Below, one piece after another: positions 15,173 through 18,547 of a stretch of 18,547 nt of DNA. A model generated the notes under the pieces. It was given only the letters and a program-made list of their open reading frames with translations. It did not search any database and was not told where the DNA came from. Source of the stretch: Agaricicola taiwanensis_A (lineage in GTDB: Bacteria > Pseudomonadota > Alphaproteobacteria > Rhizobiales > Methylopilaceae). Each line of letters starts with the position of its first letter. The stretch's first letter is position 1. The DNA lies in NCBI GenBank assembly GCA_040394255.1, contig JBEBSP010000038.1:1-18547 (forward strand), given 5' to 3'. Both the position numbers and the translations under genes were made by a program.

Positions 15173-15562
15173 ATGATCCGCATCACCACACGCATCATCG
15201 GCCTGGCCGCGCTGGCAGCGGGCGGCATCGTCATGGCGACCGGCATGGCCGAGGGAAACAACGCCGAGCCGCAGGCGAAGATCGCCGACCGGCACCCCGG
15301 CATGATCGTCGACAGCGTCTTCAAGGCCCTGCCGCAACCCGGCGATCCGCACCGGCATGTCTCCGCCACCGACACCAAGAGCGGACGGGCCTATGTGCTC
15401 GGCTGCGCACGCCAAGCCTGGCCCTATGTCGAGCATTACTGCCTGACCCGCGCCGACGGCGGTGTTCCGCGCCGCCCGGCACGCACCGTCACGGTCGAGC
15501 GGCGCGGCGACGGCATGTCCACACTCCATCGCGGACCGGCGCCCCGGATGGCGTCTCGCTGA
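15173..15562 (+). CDS. Small secreted protein of unknown function
   Basis: A 129-aa protein with a Sec-type signal peptide (MIRITTRIIGLAALAAGGIVMATGMA), a short conserved-looking core with two cysteines (Cys78 and Cys90 in GCARQAWPYVEHYC) that could form a disulfide, and a basic, Arg/Pro-rich tail. GGGGAGA lies 6-12 nt before the ATG. The 140-nt gap upstream holds a TTGCG-A-CGCAA dyad at 15051-15061 and no clear promoter. I do not recognise a family. The tail may be disordered or the frame could end early in homologues; coding is supported by the ribosome-binding site and signal peptide. Confidence 0.68.
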   Translation: MIRITTRIIGLAALAAGGIVMATGMAEGNNAEPQAKIADRHPGMIVDSVFKALPQPGDPHRHVSATDTKSGRAYVLGCARQAWPYVEHYCLTRADGGVPRRPARTVTVERRGDGMSTLHRGPAPRMASR

Positions 15563-15599
15563 ATTTTCAAAAGCAATGCGTGATTAGGGGACCATCATC

Positions 15600-16166
15600 A
15601 TGACCACCCAGACCAAGCGCCTGCCCGTCTCGATCCGCCGCGCGCGCATGAACGAGCTGGCCCTGCTGCGCCACCTGCACATCAGCTACCTGTGGTGCAT
15701 CGGCATGAAGGGCTCCGCGCTCGACCAGGTCGACGCCTATGTCCGCACCCTGCCCGGCATCGATGCCGAGCTGATCCGCAACGGCACCTACTGCATCGCC
15801 GAATGCGACGGCGTGGTGGTCGGCGCGGGCGGCTGGTCGGCGGCGCCCGACGTCATCCGCGCCACGGCGGCCGACGACCGCAGCCCGGAACGCGGCGTCG
15901 CCTTCATCCGCGCGGCCTTCGCGGTGGAACTGGGCATCGCCGGACAGGGGCTGGAGCGGGAGATGATCGAGCAGGCCGAAAGCGCCGCCGCCGATGCGGG
16001 CTATGTCATCGCCGAGGCCCATGTCCCGGACGGCTGCGCCAACATCTACCGCGCGCTGGGTTACCGCGAGGTCCGCAGCCTGACGCTGACGACGGCGCGC
16101 GGCGATGTGGTGACGGTCGCGGTCATGCGCAGGGCCATCTCCACGGCGCTGGCCGCGGTCGCGTGA
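15600..16166 (+). CDS. GNAT-family N-acetyltransferase
   Basis: A 188-aa acyl-CoA-dependent N-acetyltransferase-fold protein. The N-terminal VSIRRARMNELALLRHL is the usual GNAT opening; motif A is VELGIAGQGLEREMIEQAE (about 109-127), with the pyrophosphate-binding Q-x-x-G-x-G/A-like turn (GIAGQGL); motif B is ANIYRALGYRE. AGGGGA lies about nine nt before the ATG. It begins 37 nt after the small secreted protein, and the next small gene begins 11 nt after its stop, so the three probably share a transcript. The acceptor amine (small molecule or protein) cannot be told. Confidence 0.87.
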   Translation: MTTQTKRLPVSIRRARMNELALLRHLHISYLWCIGMKGSALDQVDAYVRTLPGIDAELIRNGTYCIAECDGVVVGAGGWSAAPDVIRATAADDRSPERGVAFIRAAFAVELGIAGQGLEREMIEQAESAAADAGYVIAEAHVPDGCANIYRALGYREVRSLTLTTARGDVVTVAVMRRAISTALAAVA

Positions 16167-16177
16167 GGAGAACCGCC

Positions 16178-16438
16178 ATGTCCGTCATCCTCCGCTTCGC
16201 TTTCGGCGGCGCCCTTTTCATGATGCTTATGGCCGCTCCCGGACGCGCCGACGCCTTCGATCACATCGCCCTGTCGGTCATCGGCATGGCCATCGGCCTG
16301 ACCATGGGCGCGACCGGCGACGCCGAGCCCGAGACCCCGGCGGAACCCGCCGCGTCCATGGAACAGCCCACCCCGCCCGTGCCCGTGGCCGGCCCCCCCG
16401 GCAACGCCGCCTTCACCGTCGCGGGGGGCGGGCCGTGA
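16178..16438 (+). CDS. Small exported Pro/Ala-rich protein
   Basis: An 86-aa protein. A signal peptide (MSVILRFAFGGALFMMLMAAPGRADA) is followed by a second hydrophobic stretch (HIALSVIGMAIGLTMGATG) and a disordered tail rich in Pro, Ala and Glu. GAGGAG, overlapping the acetyltransferase stop, sits eight nt before the ATG, supporting translation and operon membership. Low complexity and small size leave open that it is a spurious frame. No function can be assigned. Confidence 0.58.
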   Translation: MSVILRFAFGGALFMMLMAAPGRADAFDHIALSVIGMAIGLTMGATGDAEPETPAEPAASMEQPTPPVPVAGPPGNAAFTVAGGGP

Positions 16439-16470
16439 GTGTCCGGGTGGGCCGGGTGAGCTCACGATTG

Positions 16471-16496
16471 CCACGGAGGGGGTAAGGCCCCCGTGG
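16471..16496 (+). terminator. Possible hairpin after the acetyltransferase operon
   Basis: CCACGG plus GGG (with one bulged A) pairs with CCCCCGTGG over 9 bp, loop GGTAAGG, 33 nt after the preceding stop. No T-run follows, so termination is uncertain. Just upstream, 16456-16465 is the perfect palindrome GTGAGCTCAC, which could be a protein-binding site. No consensus promoter was found for the next gene in this 131-nt gap. Confidence 0.4.
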
Positions 16497-16569
16497 GTCG
16501 GCGGCCGCGCGAAGACCTGTTGCGTCCCCTGCGATCCCAAGACAATGTGGCGCGATCCGGAGGGGTGGA

Positions 16570-18547
16570 ATGCGCATCGGCTACAAGGTCTTCCTGGTCG
16601 GAGCCATCCCGATCTCGATCGCGGCGGCGATCGCGCTGACGGCCTGGGTGCTGCTGGCGCAGGCCGAGCAGGCACGCAACGGCGCGGTCCTTGCCGGAGC
16701 AGTCTACCGCGACCTCATCGAAACGCTGACGGCGCGGGATGACTACGTGAAGGCTCCCCCGCGCGAACGGGCCGAACACGTCGCGCTGTTCACCACCATG
16801 TCCGCGCGCGCCCATGCGAACCTGCGATCCCTGGGCGACGTGGCCGACAACGACGAACAGACCGCCGCCACACGGCATACGGCGGATGCGCTCGGGCGCT
16901 ACAGCGACCGCATGCGCGCCTTCGTGGACGTCACCATCGGCAACGACAGGCGCATCGCCGACATGAGTTCGCGCGCGGCGCTGCTGATCCTCCTGACCGA
17001 CCAGGCCCGGCAGCGGCAGCACGCCTCCAACGCCGACATCATCGTTTCGCTGACCGCCAGCGACCGCAAGCTGCGCTTCGCGCGCGACATCGTCGATCGG
17101 GCGCAGGAGCTGCGCGCCGCCATCGCCGCCGTCGAACGCCATGAGGCGGTCTTCAAGAGCGCCACCAGCCCGGAAGCCGTCGCCGACACGCGCCGGCAGT
17201 TCGGCTTCGCCACCGTGCGGCTGGCCAATGCCGTGAACGACCTTTCCGAAGTGCTGAAGGCCGACAACCGGATCGCGGAGGCCAACGACCTCGACGCGCT
17301 GCATTCGCCCTACCGCACCGCCCTCGGCATGCTTCAGGCGGGTGAAGCCCTCCCGCTGGTCACGGCCGAGACCCTGAGCCAGCCCATGGCGGCATGGACC
17401 GACCGGCTGGTGAAGATCTATTCGACCGAGCAGCGCGCCCTGCACGAGGAGGTCGCGCAGCTCCTGACCTATTCGGTGCAGGCGGGCGAAACCGAGCAGG
17501 CGACGCAGAACATCGCCATCACCACCCTGAAGCTCGGCCAGCAGACCGCCGAGGCGCTGGCCAACCGCAACCCCTCGGCGGCGCGCGACATCATCGAGCA
17601 GAGCCGGATGCTGTCGGAAACCGTGTCGTCGCTGCCGATCTCGCCGCTGATCCAGACCGAGATGATCGACGCCATCGACCGGTGGCGCGAGGCGCTCGGC
17701 ACCACGACCGAGGGGCTCGAAACCCAGAACGGCATGATCGCCGACATGGACGCCACCGCCTTCTCGATGATCGAGGGCGCACGCGCGCTCAACGACATGT
17801 TCACCAGCCACGCCGCCGCCATCGGCGGGATCGTGCGCACCATCCTCGTGGTCGGCGCGGCCATCGGCCTGCTGCTGGGCGCCGCGACGGCCTTCATCGT
17901 CGCCCGCTCCATCACCAATCCGCTCCGGAAACTCCAGCATGGCATGCTGGAACTGGCCCAGAACCCGCTGGCCGGCTCGATCCGCGACAGCACCCGCCGC
18001 GACGAATTGGGCGACATGGCGCGGGCCGCCAACACCTTCGTGACGGAGATCGGCAACCGCGAGCGCGCGCTCAGGCTGTCCAAGGACCGCGCCGACACGG
18101 CGCTGGAAGAACTGCGGCGCACCCAGGCGGAGCTGATCCGGGCGGAGAAGCTGGCATCGCTCGGCCAGCTCGTGGCGGGCGTGGCCCATGAGATCAACAC
18201 GCCGGTCGGCATCGCGCTCACCACCGCGACCCTGCTGGGCGACGAGGTCCGGCGGATCGACGAGGCGGCCTCCAGCGGGCGGCTGGCGAAGGCCGACTTC
18301 CGCCGGCTGGTGGAGCGCATGACGGAAGGCTCGCGCCTCCTGTTCACCAACCTGACGCGCGCGGCGGACCTGGTGCACAGCTTCAAGCAGGTCGCGGCCG
18401 ACCAGGCGAGCGGCGAGCGGCGCCAGTTCAACGTCGAGGGCTGGCTGCACGAACTGCTGGTCAGCCTCGGGCCGGCCCTGCGCAAGACGACCCACGAGGT
18501 GACGGTGAAATGCCCAGCCGAAGCCGTGATCGACACCTATCCCGGCG
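16570..18547 (+). CDS. Membrane histidine kinase with large periplasmic sensor and HAMP (3' end cut by window)
   Basis: The first 659 residues of a sensor kinase. TM1 (about 7-30, VFLVGAIPISIAAAIALTAWVLL) and TM2 (about 421-445, IVRTILVVGAAIGLLLGAATAFIVA) bracket a helix-rich periplasmic region of about 390 residues with no recognised domain. A HAMP domain follows (SITNPLRKL...DELGDMARAANTFV), then a coiled coil (ALEELRRTQAELIRAEKLASLGQL) and the H-box GVAHEINTPVGIALT with His540. The HEINTP form is typical of a kinase group often found with large extracytoplasmic sensors. The ATP-binding domain lies beyond the edge. GGAGGGG just upstream supports ATG 16570. No partner regulator is visible; the two-component operon at 3761-5759 already has its own. 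Confidence 0.93.
   Translation, partial: MRIGYKVFLVGAIPISIAAAIALTAWVLLAQAEQARNGAVLAGAVYRDLIETLTARDDYVKAPPRERAEHVALFTTMSARAHANLRSLGDVADNDEQTAATRHTADALGRYSDRMRAFVDVTIGNDRRIADMSSRAALLILLTDQARQRQHASNADIIVSLTASDRKLRFARDIVDRAQELRAAIAAVERHEAVFKSATSPEAVADTRRQFGFATVRLANAVNDLSEVLKADNRIAEANDLDALHSPYRTALGMLQAGEALPLVTAETLSQPMAAWTDRLVKIYSTEQRALHEEVAQLLTYSVQAGETEQATQNIAITTLKLGQQTAEALANRNPSAARDIIEQSRMLSETVSSLPISPLIQTEMIDAIDRWREALGTTTEGLETQNGMIADMDATAFSMIEGARALNDMFTSHAAAIGGIVRTILVVGAAIGLLLGAATAFIVARSITNPLRKLQHGMLELAQNPLAGSIRDSTRRDELGDMARAANTFVTEIGNRERALRLSKDRADTALEELRRTQAELIRAEKLASLGQLVAGVAHEINTPVGIALTTATLLGDEVRRIDEAASSGRLAKADFRRLVERMTEGSRLLFTNLTRAADLVHSFKQVAADQASGERRQFNVEGWLHELLVSLGPALRKTTHEVTVKCPAEAVIDTYPG

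Noticed and set aside
16462..18495. Long minus-strand frame opposite the membrane kinase
   Set aside because: No recognisable motif, whereas the plus frame has two membrane segments, HAMP and an H-box.

Overview
This is a GC-rich, densely coding chromosomal window, most likely from an alphaproteobacterium. That placement rests on protein features: a PrtD-like secretion ABC exporter, an ExpC-like glycosyltransferase, a MarR regulator of the GHYLGSN type, and a receiver domain of the RpfG/DUF3369 kind fused to a kinase. Genus cannot be assigned. No tRNA, rRNA, CRISPR array, insertion sequence or prophage gene is visible, and no gene-free stretch exceeds 300 bases.

Region 1 (1-3658) looks like a surface-polysaccharide/secretion locus. 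A type I secretion ABC exporter runs leftward off the window. It is divergent from a MarR-family regulator that is followed 18 nt later by a GT4 glycosyltransferase. The exporter/regulator/glycosyltransferase trio and its divergent layout recall the expD1-expG-expC (wgdA-wggR-wgcA) core of the Sinorhizobium galactoglucan cluster. The AT-rich divergent promoter region carries a perfect 8-6-8 inverted repeat suited to a MarR dimer.

Region 2 (3761-5759) is a two-component operon: a histidine kinase with an N-terminal receiver domain, then an OmpR-type response regulator.

Region 3 (5838-12819) is the least conventional part. Two operons face each other. The rightward one encodes a thiamine-diphosphate (ThDP) enzyme, a CoxG-like SRPBCC protein and a cupin. 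The leftward one encodes a second, paralogous ThDP enzyme, a periplasmic solute-binding protein and an SDR protein that lacks the usual SDR catalytic residues. The operons end 45 nt apart around a perfect hairpin. Each has a plausible sigma70-type promoter. The inferred role is uptake and conversion of an unidentified 2-oxo acid or related compound; no substrate can be read from the sequence.

Region 4 (12952-16438) holds a small one-TM protein with a clear terminator, an AidB-type acyl-CoA dehydrogenase homologue, a small secreted protein, a GNAT acetyltransferase and another small exported protein.

Region 5 (16570-18547) is a membrane histidine kinase with a large periplasmic sensor, cut by the right window edge after its H-box.

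Several starts were chosen on ribosome-binding sites or family alignment rather than on the longest frame (5929, 8247, 10949, 12679, 13407, 3761). Very long antisense frames occur opposite most genes and are by-products of the GC-rich codon usage.
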